Source of the DNA: Pseudomarimonas salicorniae | GTDB taxonomy: Bacteria; Pseudomonadota; Gammaproteobacteria; Xanthomonadales; Xanthomonadaceae | Assembly: GCF_023156535.1 (NCBI RefSeq) | Contig: NZ_JALNMH010000014.1 | Coordinates: 1-64,000 of the forward strand | Direction: 5' to 3' | DNA length: 64,000 bases | Shown here: piece by piece, positions 1-9,173 of the stretch | Position numbering within the stretch: position 1 is the first letter of the stretch | How the letters are laid out: each line of letters begins with the position of its first letter | Program-made: the position numbers and the translations under genes | Notes under the pieces: generated by a model | What the model saw: the letters and a program-made list of their open reading frames with translations, nothing else | Databases searched by the model: none | What the model was told of the DNA's origin: nothing

Positions 1-63
1 TAGGAGCCAGCTTGCTGGCGATCGTCCCATCCGGGGCGCCTATCGCCAGCAAGCTGGCTCCTA
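1..63. repeat. REP doublet A1 (REPIN-like palindrome)
   Basis: Two perfect 22-bp inverted arms (1-22 and 42-63) are separated by 19 bp. Each arm begins TAGGAGCC and holds its own small palindrome, CCAGCTTGCTGG, so each arm can fold alone or the whole can fold as one long hairpin. This is the architecture of a REPIN (two REPs in inverted orientation). Confidence 0.85.
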
Positions 64-122
64 CAGCGGGACCGGGGCGAATGCGAACTTCGCGCCCAAA
101 GCAGACCTTGCCGCAGTCAAAT

Positions 123-219
123 TGTGGGAGCGCCCTTGGGCGCGACCGCGGAGTTACCGTCTAGCCCCGGTCTGCGGTGAATCCGTAGTGCCGCGGTCGC
201 GCCCAAGGGCGCTCCCACA
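123..219. repeat. REP doublet B1 with perfect 29-bp arms
   Basis: The arms at 123-151 and 191-219 are exact reverse complements over 29 bp, begin TGTGGGAGCGCCC and each contain the inner palindrome GCGCCCTTGGGCGC. The spacer is 39 bp. The perfect arms suggest a recent or selected hairpin; the counterpart near 15.8 kb has decayed arms. Confidence 0.85.
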
Positions 220-365
220 GTCGAGCCTCGTTGGGCGTCAGCGAAGCCCCATAGGGGGTGCCTTGGACGCACCGATACGGGCGTTCGGACGGTACGCCCG
301 GTGCGGCCATCCGCACCCTATGAATGCCTTATTTGCACCCATGGCTCCCGTTTGTCAGCGCGACC

Positions 366-1320
<955 letters not shown>

Positions 1321-1328
<8 letters not shown>

Positions 1329-2154
1329 CGTGGTCCTCGGGTGTCGTGCGCGCAGGGCGCTGCAGTGGCTGGCGGAGCAGGGCGAAGAGACGCTGTTCGC
1401 CGGTCGAACGCCAATCCGCGAGGCCGATGGTCATCCGTGACTCCGGCTCCGCGGGGGCGGCGCGATAGCTGCGAAACAGCCGGTCCCAGAGCGACAGGTG
1501 GAAGCCGTAGTTGCTGTCGGTTTCATGCCTGTGGGGAGAATGATGCACCCGATGCATCGAGGGCGTCACGAACAGCCAGCGCAGGCGCCGGTCGAGCCGC
1601 TGCGGCAGGGCGAAGTCGGCATGGGTGAACAGGGCGCCGCTGGACAGCAGGATCTCGAACACCAGCACGGCCAGCCCCGGGGCCCCGAGCAGGGCGATCA
1701 CCACGAGCTTGATCACCAGGCTGAGCAGGAGCTCCAGCGGGTGGAAGCGCACGCCGGTGGTGGTGTCGAAGGCGGTGTCGCTGTGGTGCACGCGGTGCAG
1801 CCGCCACAGCCATGGGATCCGGTGGAACAGCCGGTGTTGCCAGTAGATGGCCAGATCGAGCAGCAGCACGGCGATCACGCCGAGGGCGAGGCCATCGAGG
1901 CCCAGCGCCGGCAGCAGGCCCCAGCCGCGCTCGCTGACCTTGAGCGCCCAGCCGACCGCCAGCACCGGCACCGCGAGGCGCAGCAGAAGGGTGCCGATCA
2001 GAACCATGCCCGCGTTCACCGCCTGCCGCCGCGACCAGCGGCCGTCGCCGCGCAGCGGAAAGCGCCTCTGCAGGAGCAGCATCAGCCCCAGCACGCCGAG
2101 GAAGATGCCGAGGCGCAGCGGGCCCTCGTTGGCCAGCAGCCACTCGGCGCTCAT
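1321..2154 (-). CDS. Sterol desaturase / fatty acid hydroxylase family membrane protein
   Basis: 277 aa. A di-iron membrane hydroxylase of the FA_hydroxylase superfamily. Seen: hydrophobic segments around residues 14-29, 50-70, 86-105 and 143-172, and the histidine clusters HRLFH (107-111), HRVHH (120-124), H178 and HRVHH (201-205) that ligate two irons. The start at 2154 is chosen because this ATG overlaps the upstream stop as ATGA; a longer reading frame upstream lies inside the glycosyltransferase gene. The substrate is unknown. Family members hydroxylate sterols, sphingolipids or cleave ether lipids, so a lipid acceptor or lipid tail for an arsenosugar is a reasonable inference from the operon, not shown by the sequence. 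Confidence 0.82.
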
Positions 2155-2825
2155 GCGCCAGGCTCCGCCAGGGCGGCGCGCAGCCAGGCGGCCAGTGCCC
2201 GCTGGCCAAGGGTCGGGTCGCGCAGCGCGGACAGGTCCGAACAAAGCGGCGCAAGGTCGCTGGCGCGGTCGAGGTCGCGCAGGGTGTCGAGGCGCCGACA
2301 GCCGCCCAGCGCGGTCAGCGCCGATTCCATCCGCTGGCCGGTGTCCGGCTGGCTGTAGGGCACCTCGTTCCAGACCGTCTCGGGGATCGGCGCGCGACTG
2401 GCGAGCAGCCAGAAGCCACCGTCATCGGCCGGGCCGAGGACATGCTCGGCGCCCTCGTCCAGCACCCGGGCGGCGGCCTGCAGATGCGCCGCGGTGAGCT
2501 GCGGGCTGTCTGCCCCGATCAGCAGGGCGCGGCCGTGGCGCTGCAGCAGGTCGGCATGGACGCGGCCCATGCGCTCGCCCAGGCCGCCCTCGCCCTGCGC
2601 CAGGCAGGGAAGGCCCGACCACTGCGAGAGCCCCTCGCTCTCCGCCACCGCCCAGTAGGCCTGCCAGCCGCTGGCTTCGGTGAAACGCTGGACCACCGAG
2701 GCGACCGCCGCGGCTGCCATGCGATGCCAGTGTTCGGCGAAGGCGCGGCCGCGGCTGCGGGCGAGGCGGGTCTTGATCGGCGACAGGCCCGGAGTCTTGA
2801 CGAAGATGGCCAGCCCCCCGCTCAT
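2151..2825 (-). CDS. TIGR04282-type arsenosugar-cluster glycosyltransferase (DUF2064)
   Basis: 224 aa. Belongs to the DUF2064/CofC-like nucleotidyl or glycosyl transferase group often annotated as an arsenosugar biosynthesis glycosyltransferase. Seen: N-terminal AIFVKTPGLSPIKTRLA, the family signature near residues 6-22, then LLIGADSPQL and GPADDGGFWLLA, which carry the acidic residues expected to bind metal-nucleotide. Start and stop both overlap neighbours by 4 bp (ATGA), which indicates translational coupling within the arsenosugar operon. The actual donor sugar and reaction are unproven for this family. Confidence 0.82.
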   Translation of the reverse strand: MSGGLAIFVKTPGLSPIKTRLARSRGRAFAEHWHRMAAAAVASVVQRFTEASGWQAYWAVAESEGLSQWSGLPCLAQGEGGLGERMGRVHADLLQRHGRALLIGADSPQLTAAHLQAAARVLDEGAEHVLGPADDGGFWLLASRAPIPETVWNEVPYSQPDTGQRMESALTALGGCRRLDTLRDLDRASDLAPLCSDLSALRDPTLGQRALAAWLRAALAEPGA

Positions 2826-3499
2826 GCACCGCCTCCGGAAAACCGACGGGCCTGCTCGAAGGTCATGCGCAGGTGGCGCGCGGTGGTGCGCAGCCAGCCG
2901 TGTTCGGCATAGCGCCGGGCGCTGGTGTACAGGGGAACGCCGAGAGGGTGCAGCGGCAGGCCGGCGCGGCGCGCCTTCCAGACCAGGGCGTGGTCCTCGC
3001 CCGGGCCGACCGTTTCGTCAAAGCCGCCGAGGGCCTCGAACTGCCGCCGCGGCAGAAGCAGTCCCTGGTCGCCGAAGGGCATGCGCAGCCAGCGCGAACG
3101 GATGAAGGCGCCGAGGCGGTTGATCGGCATGCCGCGGGGGCCATCGTCGAAGGCCAGATCAAAGTAGGCCAGCGCCGGGCGATCGGGCAGGGTCGCGATC
3201 CGCGCCAGGGCCCGGGGATGCAGGCGGCTGTCGGCGTGCAGGAACCATAGCCAGCCGTTGCGCCCGGCCGCGGCGCCGCGGTTCTGCTGCGCCGCGCGGC
3301 CGGCGGGGCCGGCCAGGCACAGGCAGCGCTCCAGGCCGGGAAGCGCCTGCGCGGCCGGCGCGCCGGGATCGCCGTCGACGCCGCTGAAGATGATCTCGGC
3401 CGTTTCCGGCAAGGCTTCCAGCTGCGGGAGCAGGCGACGCCAGGCGACATCGCCCGGGCCCACCGGCACCACGACGCAGAGATCATCGAGCCGAGGCAT
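2822..3499 (-). CDS. TIGR04283-type arsenosugar-cluster glycosyltransferase (GT2-like)
   Basis: 225 aa. A short family-2-like glycosyltransferase of the type that accompanies arsS. Seen: an N-terminal Rossmann-like strand (VVVPVGPGD), the FLHADSRLHP segment corresponding to the nucleotide-sugar DxD-like site, and GGFDETVGPGEDHALVWKA near the C-terminal third, characteristic of GT2 acceptor loops. No signal peptide or membrane segment, so cytoplasmic. It begins 15 bp after the arsM stop and its stop overlaps the next start. Likely role: glycosyl transfer in arsenosugar or arsenolipid assembly; substrate inferred only from context. Confidence 0.8.
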   Translation of the reverse strand: MPRLDDLCVVVPVGPGDVAWRRLLPQLEALPETAEIIFSGVDGDPGAPAAQALPGLERCLCLAGPAGRAAQQNRGAAAGRNGWLWFLHADSRLHPRALARIATLPDRPALAYFDLAFDDGPRGMPINRLGAFIRSRWLRMPFGDQGLLLPRRQFEALGGFDETVGPGEDHALVWKARRAGLPLHPLGVPLYTSARRYAEHGWLRTTARHLRMTFEQARRFSGGGA

Positions 3500-3514
3500 G
3501 GCGAAACAGCCTGT

Positions 3515-4567
3515 TCAGCAGCAGGCGCCGGCTGCGGTGCCCGTGGCCGCTGGCTGGGCGGGGCCGCAGTCGAACAGGCCGAAGTGGCGGCTGGTGTCGC
3601 CCTCCAGCCGGAAGTGCCGGGCCAGCCGTGACTTGCCCAGCATGTCGAAGGTGTTGCCGCAGACCCGCAGCGGACGACCGGTCTCGAAGCGGTGGTGGTC
3701 ATCGAGATCGAAGGCGTGAGGCTGGTCGGGGATCGTGCCAAGGTAGGTCGCGACCTGGCCGAAGTCCTCGCAGCGGTCCTCGAGCGGCAGCTTGAACACG
3801 CGCAGGGTCATCGAGGTGAAGCGGGCGAATCCGATCTTCGCCTCGATCTCCGGGTCGAGCAGGGGCACCGGCGCCTGGGCGACGCCGCGCACGTCGGCGC
3901 AGCCCAACTGGCCGAGCAGGCGGCGGAAGTCCTCGGTGTACAGCGCGCCGCCGAGGCACTCTCCGCGCAGCACGGGATCATCCTGAAGCGCCTGCGGCAG
4001 ACGGCGGTCGCAGAACACGTCGGAGAAGTACAGCTCGCCGCCGGGCTTCAGCACGCGAAGCACCTCCCGGAACACGGCCTCCTTGTCGGGGGCGAGGTTG
4101 ACCACGCAGTTGGACACCACCACGTCGACGCTCTCATCGGCAAGGCCAGCGCCCTCCAGGTCCTCGATGTAGCCTTCGACGAAGCGAACGTTGCTCTGCG
4201 CATGGCCGTAGCGCTCGGCATGCCAGGCCTGGTGCCGGCGCGCCACCTCGAGCTGCTCGGGGGTCATATCGACGCCGGTGACACGGCCCGACTCACCGAC
4301 CAGGCGCGAGAGCACGTAGACGTCGCGACCGCTGCCGCAGCCGAGATCGAGAACATGGCAGCCCTCCAGCGCCGTCGGCAGCGGCGCGCCGCAGCCATAG
4401 AAGCGGGCATTGACCTCGGGGTGCACCTCGGCCAGCAGCTGGCGCATCCGTGGAGACAGCGACTCGACGCTGCAGCAGGCCCCGGTCTTGAGGTCCTGGC
4501 TGCCCTGGAGGATGCGGCCGTAGTAGTCGCGGACGTCCTGGTGGATGCTCTGGCTGGCGCTGTTCAT
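3515..4567 (-). CDS. arsM: Arsenite S-adenosylmethyltransferase ArsM
   Basis: 350 aa. Methylates trivalent arsenic in the cytoplasm using SAM, the first committed step toward methylarsenicals and, with ArsS, arsenosugars. Seen: SAM motif I DLGCGSGRD at 74-82, motif GGELYFSDVFCDRRLP near 176, and cysteines C59, C154 (SNCVVNL) and C204 (GECLGGAL), which match the three arsenic-binding cysteines of characterised ArsM enzymes; an extra C31-C32 pair precedes them and the protein ends in CC. The ATG has GGAG five bases upstream. The terminal and N-terminal cysteine pairs could hold arsenic before transfer (inference). Confidence 0.93.
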   Translation of the reverse strand: MNSASQSIHQDVRDYYGRILQGSQDLKTGACCSVESLSPRMRQLLAEVHPEVNARFYGCGAPLPTALEGCHVLDLGCGSGRDVYVLSRLVGESGRVTGVDMTPEQLEVARRHQAWHAERYGHAQSNVRFVEGYIEDLEGAGLADESVDVVVSNCVVNLAPDKEAVFREVLRVLKPGGELYFSDVFCDRRLPQALQDDPVLRGECLGGALYTEDFRRLLGQLGCADVRGVAQAPVPLLDPEIEAKIGFARFTSMTLRVFKLPLEDRCEDFGQVATYLGTIPDQPHAFDLDDHHRFETGRPLRVCGNTFDMLGKSRLARHFRLEGDTSRHFGLFDCGPAQPAATGTAAGACC

Positions 4568-4609
4568 GGGATCTCCGGTTCGGTATCCCGGAAGGTAGCA
4601 AAGCCGGCG

Positions 4610-5404
4610 TCAGCGTGGCGCCGTGTTGAGCGACCAGTCGTAGTCGCCAAAGCGCAGCCGCGGCTGGCGCGCCCTGATCCGCGCCGCTTCGGCCGGGGTG
4701 TCGGCCAGCCAAGCAGCGTGCCGGACGAGGAAGTCCCACGGCGCATCGGAGGCGCCGAAGTCCTCCTCGTACCAGTCGAAGATCGGCGAGACGCGCAGCG
4801 CGCCGTCCTCGATGCCGTTGCGCGAGCGATCCTGCAGGAAGCGCCGGGTCTGGTCGTCGAGCTGGGCGTCGAGCCGCGTGCCGACATAGGCCTCGGGGCG
4901 CAGCGCCGGGCAGCCGATCGAGGCGCAGTTGACCGCGAAGTGGATGCGCGGGTCCGCCAGCCGCGGGTTGCCGCGGATCAGCTCGTGCTCGATCTCGTCG
5001 AGGTGCCGGCGCTGACCCAGCAGGTCGAAGAAGCGCTGCCTCCAGGGTGAGCGGAACAGGCTGCCGAGATCCTTGATCGATTCGATCTCCGGCCAGCCGC
5101 CCAGCACCAGTTCAACGGTAAACGCGTTGTAGGCGTTGATCAGGAAGGCCAGCTGCTCATCGCGCCCGAAGCCCTGGAACGTCTCGTCCGGCACCGCTGA
5201 CAGTGCCTTGAGATAGGCCTTCAGCGCCGACCGATCGGACTCGAACCCGGCGTAGTCGACGACGCTGGCATGGCCATCCGGGCGCCAGCTGACATGGCGT
5301 TCGAGCAGGCCGCTCCAGGCGCCGTGCCCATGATCGAAGCCCGCCTGCGGCGCGGCCTGCAGCAGCGGCGCGGCCAGCAGCAGGAGCAGGGCGGCGCAGC
5401 GCAT
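4610..5404 (-). CDS. Secreted DUF547 family protein
   Basis: 264 aa. Begins with a clear signal peptide (hydrophobic residues 4-16, cleavage after AAP or LQA), so periplasmic or secreted. The body is the DUF547 fold: LAFLINAYNAFTVELV (about 89-104), HFAVNCASIGCPALRP (about 155-170) and the DWYEEDFG segment. Two cysteines in the NCASIGCP motif are family-conserved. No enzymatic function is established for DUF547, though it frequently sits beside VTT/reductase genes and arsenosugar genes. It starts 2 bp after the reductase stop and is followed by arsM after 42 bp, so it is almost certainly co-transcribed. Confidence 0.85.
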   Translation of the reverse strand: MRCAALLLLLAAPLLQAAPQAGFDHGHGAWSGLLERHVSWRPDGHASVVDYAGFESDRSALKAYLKALSAVPDETFQGFGRDEQLAFLINAYNAFTVELVLGGWPEIESIKDLGSLFRSPWRQRFFDLLGQRRHLDEIEHELIRGNPRLADPRIHFAVNCASIGCPALRPEAYVGTRLDAQLDDQTRRFLQDRSRNGIEDGALRVSPIFDWYEEDFGASDAPWDFLVRHAAWLADTPAEAARIRARQPRLRFGDYDWSLNTAPR

Positions 5405-5406
5405 GC

Positions 5407-7575
5407 TCAGCCCCGGCGCCAGGCGAAGAAGCGCTCGGCCCAGCGCAGTGCGCCCTGCGGCGCATTGGCCTTCTTCCAGACGCCGGCGGCGTACTTGTTG
5501 GCCTCGCTCCAGGTCGGATAGACGTGGATGGTGCCAAGCAGCTTGTTAAGGCCGAGCCGGTATTTCATCGCCAGAACGAATTCGGGCAGCAGCTCGCCAG
5601 CGTGCTGGCCGACGATGCTGACGCCGAGGATCTCGTCCTTGCCCGGTGGCGTCAGCACCTTGACGAAACCCTCGTCGGCGCTGTCGGCAATGGCGCGGTC
5701 GAGGTCGTCGAGACCGTAGCGGGTCACTTCCACCTCGATGCCGCGCTCCCGCGCCTCGTCCTCGGACAGACCGACCCGTGCCACCTCGGGGTCGGTGAAG
5801 GTCACCCAGGGAATCACCCGGTAGTCGGCGCGGAACGACCAGAACGGGGCGAGCAGACCGTTCACCGCGGCATACCAGGCCTGGTGGGAGGACACATGGG
5901 TGAACTGGTAGGGGCCGGCCACGTCGCCGCAGACGTGGATGTTCGGGAAGTTGGTGCGCATCAGCGCGTCGTGCTCGATGGTGCCGCCGCGGGCGAGGCG
6001 CACGCCGAGTTCCTGCAGCCCGAATCCTTCGACGTTGGCGCGACGGCCGACTGCCAGCAGCAGGCGGTCGAAGCCGAACTCGGTCTCGCGGCCGTCGATC
6101 TCGCAGACCAGGGCGTGGCCCTCGCCGCGTCGCTCGATGCGCAGGGCGCTGTGGCGCAGGGCGAGGGTCAGGCCCTCGTCGCGCAGCCGCTGCGCCAGGT
6201 GCTCGCCGGCATCGGCGTCTTCCTTGGGCAGCAGGCGCTCGCCGCGGCTGACCACGGTCACCGCGCTGCCGAGGCGGGCAAAGCACTGGGCCAGCTCGCA
6301 GCCGATCGGTCCGCCGCCCAGAACCAGCAGGCGGGCCGGGCGTTCGCGCAGCGACCAGATCGTGTCCGAGGTGAGGTAGGGCACCTCCTCGAGGCCTGGC
6401 AGGTCGGGCAGCGCCGGGCGTCCCCCGGTGGCGATGACGATGCTGCGCGCGCTGATCCTTCGGCCCTCGACCTCGACCTCCCAGGGCGAGACCAGCCGCG
6501 CCTCGCCCTTGATGACATCGACGCCGAGCCCGGTGTAGCGCTCGACCGAGTCATGCGGCTCGACCTTGCCGATCACGGTCTGCACGCGCTCCATCACCGT
6601 GGCGAAGTCGAACTCGGCCTGCATCCGGTCGATCCCGTAGCGCTGGCTGTCGCGCGCCTCGGCCAGAAGGCGAGCGGTGCGGATCAGTGCCTTGGAGGGC
6701 ACGCAGCCGGTATTGAGGCAGTCGCCGCCCATGCGGTGCTTCTCGATCAGCGCGACCTTCGCTTTCACCGCCGCGCCGATGTAGCTGGTCACCAGACCCG
6801 CCGAGCCGGCGCCGATGGCGATCAGGTTGTAGTCGAAGCGGGCGGGTTTCCTGTGTCCCTTGTAGACCCGTCGCGCCTGCAGCCAGCGGGTCAGCCCGCG
6901 CAGCAGCAGGGGCAGCAGTCCGATCACCACGAAGGCGCCGATCAGGCCCGGGCTCAGCACGTCCTTGGCCGACTCCAGCTCGGCCAGCTGGGTGCCGGCA
7001 TACACATAGGCGATCGTCGCCGGCAGCATGCCGAGCTGGCTGACCCAGTAGAAGGTGCCGACGCGCAGCGCGCTGAGGCCGGCCAGGATGTTGACGATGA
7101 AGAACGGAAACACCGGGACCAGGCGCAGGGTGAACAGGAAGAACGCGCCGTCACGGCGGACGCCCTCATCGAAGCGCTTCATGCGTTCGCCGAAGCGGCT
7201 GGACAGAGTGTCGCGGAGCAGGAAGCGGGCAACCAGGAAGGCCGCCGTGGCGCCGATCGTGCTGGCGAACGAAACCAGCACCGTGCCCCAGAGCAGGCCG
7301 AACACCGCGCCGGCGCCGAGGGTCAGGATGGCGGCCCCGGGCAGCGACAGCGCGGTCACCGCGACGTAGAGCAGGAAGTAGGCGCCCAGCGCCAGCAGGA
7401 AGTTGGCCTCGACCCAGCCGGACAGCTCGGCTTGGCGCGCCTTCAGCGATTCGAGGTCGAGCTCGGCGAGCAGCCCGCTGCGGTACAGGGCGAAGGCGAC
7501 CGCCAGCAGCACGCCGACCAGGAGCAGTCGCTTGCCCAGCCCCTTGCCGGGGGACTTCCTGGCGGGATCGCTCAT
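5407..7575 (-). CDS. VTT-domain membrane protein fused to mercuric-reductase-like FAD disulfide oxidoreductase
   Basis: 722 aa. The N-terminal ~235 residues are a TVP38/TMEM64 (VTT, SNARE-associated) membrane domain with several hydrophobic helices and the family FxPxFPFFIVN-type loop (RLVPVFPFFIVN). The C-terminal ~480 residues are a class I pyridine nucleotide-disulfide oxidoreductase: FAD motif GAGSAG, redox-active GGDCLNTGCVPSK, NAD(P)H motif GGGPIGCELAQ, CGDVAGP and the dimerisation-end HVYPTWSEANKYA. It lacks the C-terminal vicinal cysteine pair of true mercuric reductase, so mercury is unlikely. The ATG at 7575 is used because GGAG lies six bases before it; an in-frame TTG 12 bases upstream is less likely. 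First gene after the regulator; role in the arsenosugar operon unknown, perhaps a membrane-tethered thiol/disulfide or quinone reductase. Confidence 0.87.
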   Translation of the reverse strand: MSDPARKSPGKGLGKRLLLVGVLLAVAFALYRSGLLAELDLESLKARQAELSGWVEANFLLALGAYFLLYVAVTALSLPGAAILTLGAGAVFGLLWGTVLVSFASTIGATAAFLVARFLLRDTLSSRFGERMKRFDEGVRRDGAFFLFTLRLVPVFPFFIVNILAGLSALRVGTFYWVSQLGMLPATIAYVYAGTQLAELESAKDVLSPGLIGAFVVIGLLPLLLRGLTRWLQARRVYKGHRKPARFDYNLIAIGAGSAGLVTSYIGAAVKAKVALIEKHRMGGDCLNTGCVPSKALIRTARLLAEARDSQRYGIDRMQAEFDFATVMERVQTVIGKVEPHDSVERYTGLGVDVIKGEARLVSPWEVEVEGRRISARSIVIATGGRPALPDLPGLEEVPYLTSDTIWSLRERPARLLVLGGGPIGCELAQCFARLGSAVTVVSRGERLLPKEDADAGEHLAQRLRDEGLTLALRHSALRIERRGEGHALVCEIDGRETEFGFDRLLLAVGRRANVEGFGLQELGVRLARGGTIEHDALMRTNFPNIHVCGDVAGPYQFTHVSSHQAWYAAVNGLLAPFWSFRADYRVIPWVTFTDPEVARVGLSEDEARERGIEVEVTRYGLDDLDRAIADSADEGFVKVLTPPGKDEILGVSIVGQHAGELLPEFVLAMKYRLGLNKLLGTIHVYPTWSEANKYAAGVWKKANAPQGALRWAERFFAWRRG

Positions 7576-7661
7576 CGGCTGCTCCAAGGCACGGGGATGA
7601 TGGCAATGCTAGGCGAGCGCGGCGGGTTCGGCATCACGCCGCCTTCACCAGCGAGGAGGGC

Positions 7662-8402
7662 TCAGCCGGCCTCGGCGGTGGACCACTGCGCATCGCGCAG
7701 CTCGGAGGGTGCGGCGCCGATCACCTGGCGGAAGCTGCGGCTGAAATGCGCGGCATCGGCGAATCCAGCGTCGAGCGCAGCCATGGTGACGTTCTGTCCG
7801 GCGCGCAGGCCGGAGACGGCCAGGAGCAGACGACGCCAGAGCACGTAGTTGCGCACCGGCATGCCGAGCTGCTCGCGGAACAGGGCGAGGAAGCGGCTGG
7901 GCGACAGGCCGGCCGCGGCGGCCAGCTGGCGGTGGTTCCAGGCCCGCCCGGCCGGGTCCGCATCGATCCGCGCTGCTGCCTCGAGAATTCTGGGATCGCT
8001 GGGCAGGGTGTCCTCGAGGCCCACCAGGCTGGCCTTGCGCCAGTCTCTGGCCAGGGCGGACAGGGCCGAAGGCCGGGGCGGCATATCACGGGCCGCCTGG
8101 AGGCGTGCCGAAAGGCTGGGGTCGGGCGCCCGCGGGTGGCCACCTGCGGCTACCCAGCGCTCCCAGGCCGGCTGACCGCAGTCGACGAAGAGGTGGGCCA
8201 CCGGCTGCCCGGTGCCGCGGATGCGATGGGTCTGCAGGGGCGCCAGCGCGCAGAAGCCGAGTGATTCCGGTGCGCCATCGCGATTGACGGACAGCGGTTG
8301 CGCGTCGGTCCAGACCAGCTGCGCCGCCCGGTGGGCATGCACCCCGGAGTCGCTGGCCTCACCCAAGACCAGGACCAGTCCGCGTTCGATGTGAAGACGC
8401 AT
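7662..8402 (-). CDS. AraC/XylS-family transcriptional regulator
   Basis: 246 aa. N-terminal cupin-like sensor region followed by the paired AraC helix-turn-helix domain over roughly residues 145-240 (QLAAAAGLSPSRFLALFREQ, then ALDAGFADAAHFSRSFRQVI, the expected second HTH with GF-x3-HFSR-F). The ATG at 8402 is preferred over an upstream in-frame GTG. It lies at the head of the arsenosugar genes on the same strand, 86 bp before the VTT/reductase gene, so it may regulate them, but neither an operator nor an arsenic-sensing cysteine cluster is visible, and it could equally regulate unrelated genes. Confidence 0.85.
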   Translation of the reverse strand: MRLHIERGLVLVLGEASDSGVHAHRAAQLVWTDAQPLSVNRDGAPESLGFCALAPLQTHRIRGTGQPVAHLFVDCGQPAWERWVAAGGHPRAPDPSLSARLQAARDMPPRPSALSALARDWRKASLVGLEDTLPSDPRILEAAARIDADPAGRAWNHRQLAAAAGLSPSRFLALFREQLGMPVRNYVLWRRLLLAVSGLRAGQNVTMAALDAGFADAAHFSRSFRQVIGAAPSELRDAQWSTAEAG

Positions 8403-8500
8403 GGCTCCTGCCGCCTCCGCCCTGCCTTGCCCGATGGTAGCCGGCCCCTCGTTCAGCCCGCACGCGTCCACATGGACGCCCCAGCCGCTAAGCTTCCGTC
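8403..8500. promoter_or_regulatory. Divergent intergenic region araC-like / maf
   Basis: The 98 bp between the divergent regulator and maf must hold the promoters for both directions, since the gene strand switches here. I cannot point to convincing -35/-10 hexamers. The maf start has only a weak Shine-Dalgarno. Confidence 0.4.
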
Positions 8501-9103
8501 ATGCTCTATCTCGCCTCGAAATCTCCCCGTCGCCAGCAGCTGCTGGCCCAGCTCGGCTACCGATTCGGCACCCTCGACCTCGACCTGCCGGAGATCCGCG
8601 ACGCCGGCGAGGCGCCCTTCGACTATGTCAGTCGGGTGGCCCGGGAGAAGGCCGGCGCCGGCCTGCTGCAGGTCTCAGCGCAGCCGGGCGCCACGGTGAT
8701 CGGCGCCGATACCGAGGTGGTGCTGGACGACGAGGTGTTCGGCAAGCCGCGTGATGCCGCCGACGCCGCATCCATGCTGCGCAGGCTGTCGGGCCGCAGT
8801 CACGAGGTGATCAGCGTGGTCTGGGTGGTCAGCGCGGGCCGCGAGCAACGGGCGGTCAGTCGTTCCGAGGTGCGCTTCGATACGCTGGATGACGCCCTGA
8901 TCGAAGGCTATGTCGCCAGCGGCGAGGCCTTCGGCAAGGCCGGAGCCTACGCCGTGCAGGGCCGTGCCGCGGCTTTTGTCGCCCAGCTGCAGGGCAGCTA
9001 CACGGGCGTCATGGGCCTGCCGGTGTACGAAACCGCGCAGGCCCTCGCGGCGATGGGATGGCCGGCTTTGGCATCATGGTCGGCCAGCGACACCGCAGGC
9101 TGA
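8501..9103 (+). CDS. maf: Maf-family nucleoside triphosphate pyrophosphatase
   Basis: 200 aa, usual length. Hydrolyses non-canonical or modified nucleoside triphosphates (dTTP/UTP or m7GTP subfamilies) to monophosphates in the cytoplasm. Seen: LYLASKSPRRQQLL at the N-terminus, the Maf signature, GADTEVVLDDEVFGKP with the catalytic Asp, SGRSHEVISVV and GKAGAYAVQGRAAAFV with QGSYTGVMGLPVYET at the end, all in order. Subfamily (YhdE versus YceF) is likely YhdE because rng follows, as in many gammaproteobacteria. First gene of the plus-strand housekeeping unit. Confidence 0.92.
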   Translation: MLYLASKSPRRQQLLAQLGYRFGTLDLDLPEIRDAGEAPFDYVSRVAREKAGAGLLQVSAQPGATVIGADTEVVLDDEVFGKPRDAADAASMLRRLSGRSHEVISVVWVVSAGREQRAVSRSEVRFDTLDDALIEGYVASGEAFGKAGAYAVQGRAAAFVAQLQGSYTGVMGLPVYETAQALAAMGWPALASWSASDTAG

Positions 9104-9173
9104 GCACGGAAGGCCAATGATGACCTCCGCCGCCTGCCCACACTGTTACCAAGCCGGCTAGGGAGGGCCAGCC

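Larger units (their letters stand above)
1..340. repeat. Composite REP-type repeat, copy 1 (units A-spacer-B-C)
   Basis: This gene-free stretch is a string of repeat units: palindrome A (1-63), a linking segment, palindrome B (123-219) and unit C (about 218-340). The same units recur near 15.6-16.0 kb in reverse order and reverse complement, including the linker: the block before unit B here reads GCAGACCTTGCCGCAGTC, and its complement with one change lies at about 15858-15885. No protein in it is convincing. GTAG-type REP doublets of this look are known in Pseudomonas and Stenotrophomonas. Spread by a distant RAYT transposase is inference; no RAYT gene is in the window. Confidence 0.85.

Noticed and set aside
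5407-7575. Calling the FAD enzyme a mercuric reductase (merA)
   Set aside because: It lacks the C-terminal vicinal cysteine pair and the N-terminal HMA domain; it has only the generic CxxxxC redox motif shared with many disulfide reductases.
5524-7848. A ~770-codon plus-strand frame opposite the VTT/reductase gene
   Set aside because: It is the antisense shadow of a gene with clear domains; its predicted protein is low-complexity Gln/Ala/Arg/Gly-rich with no domain.
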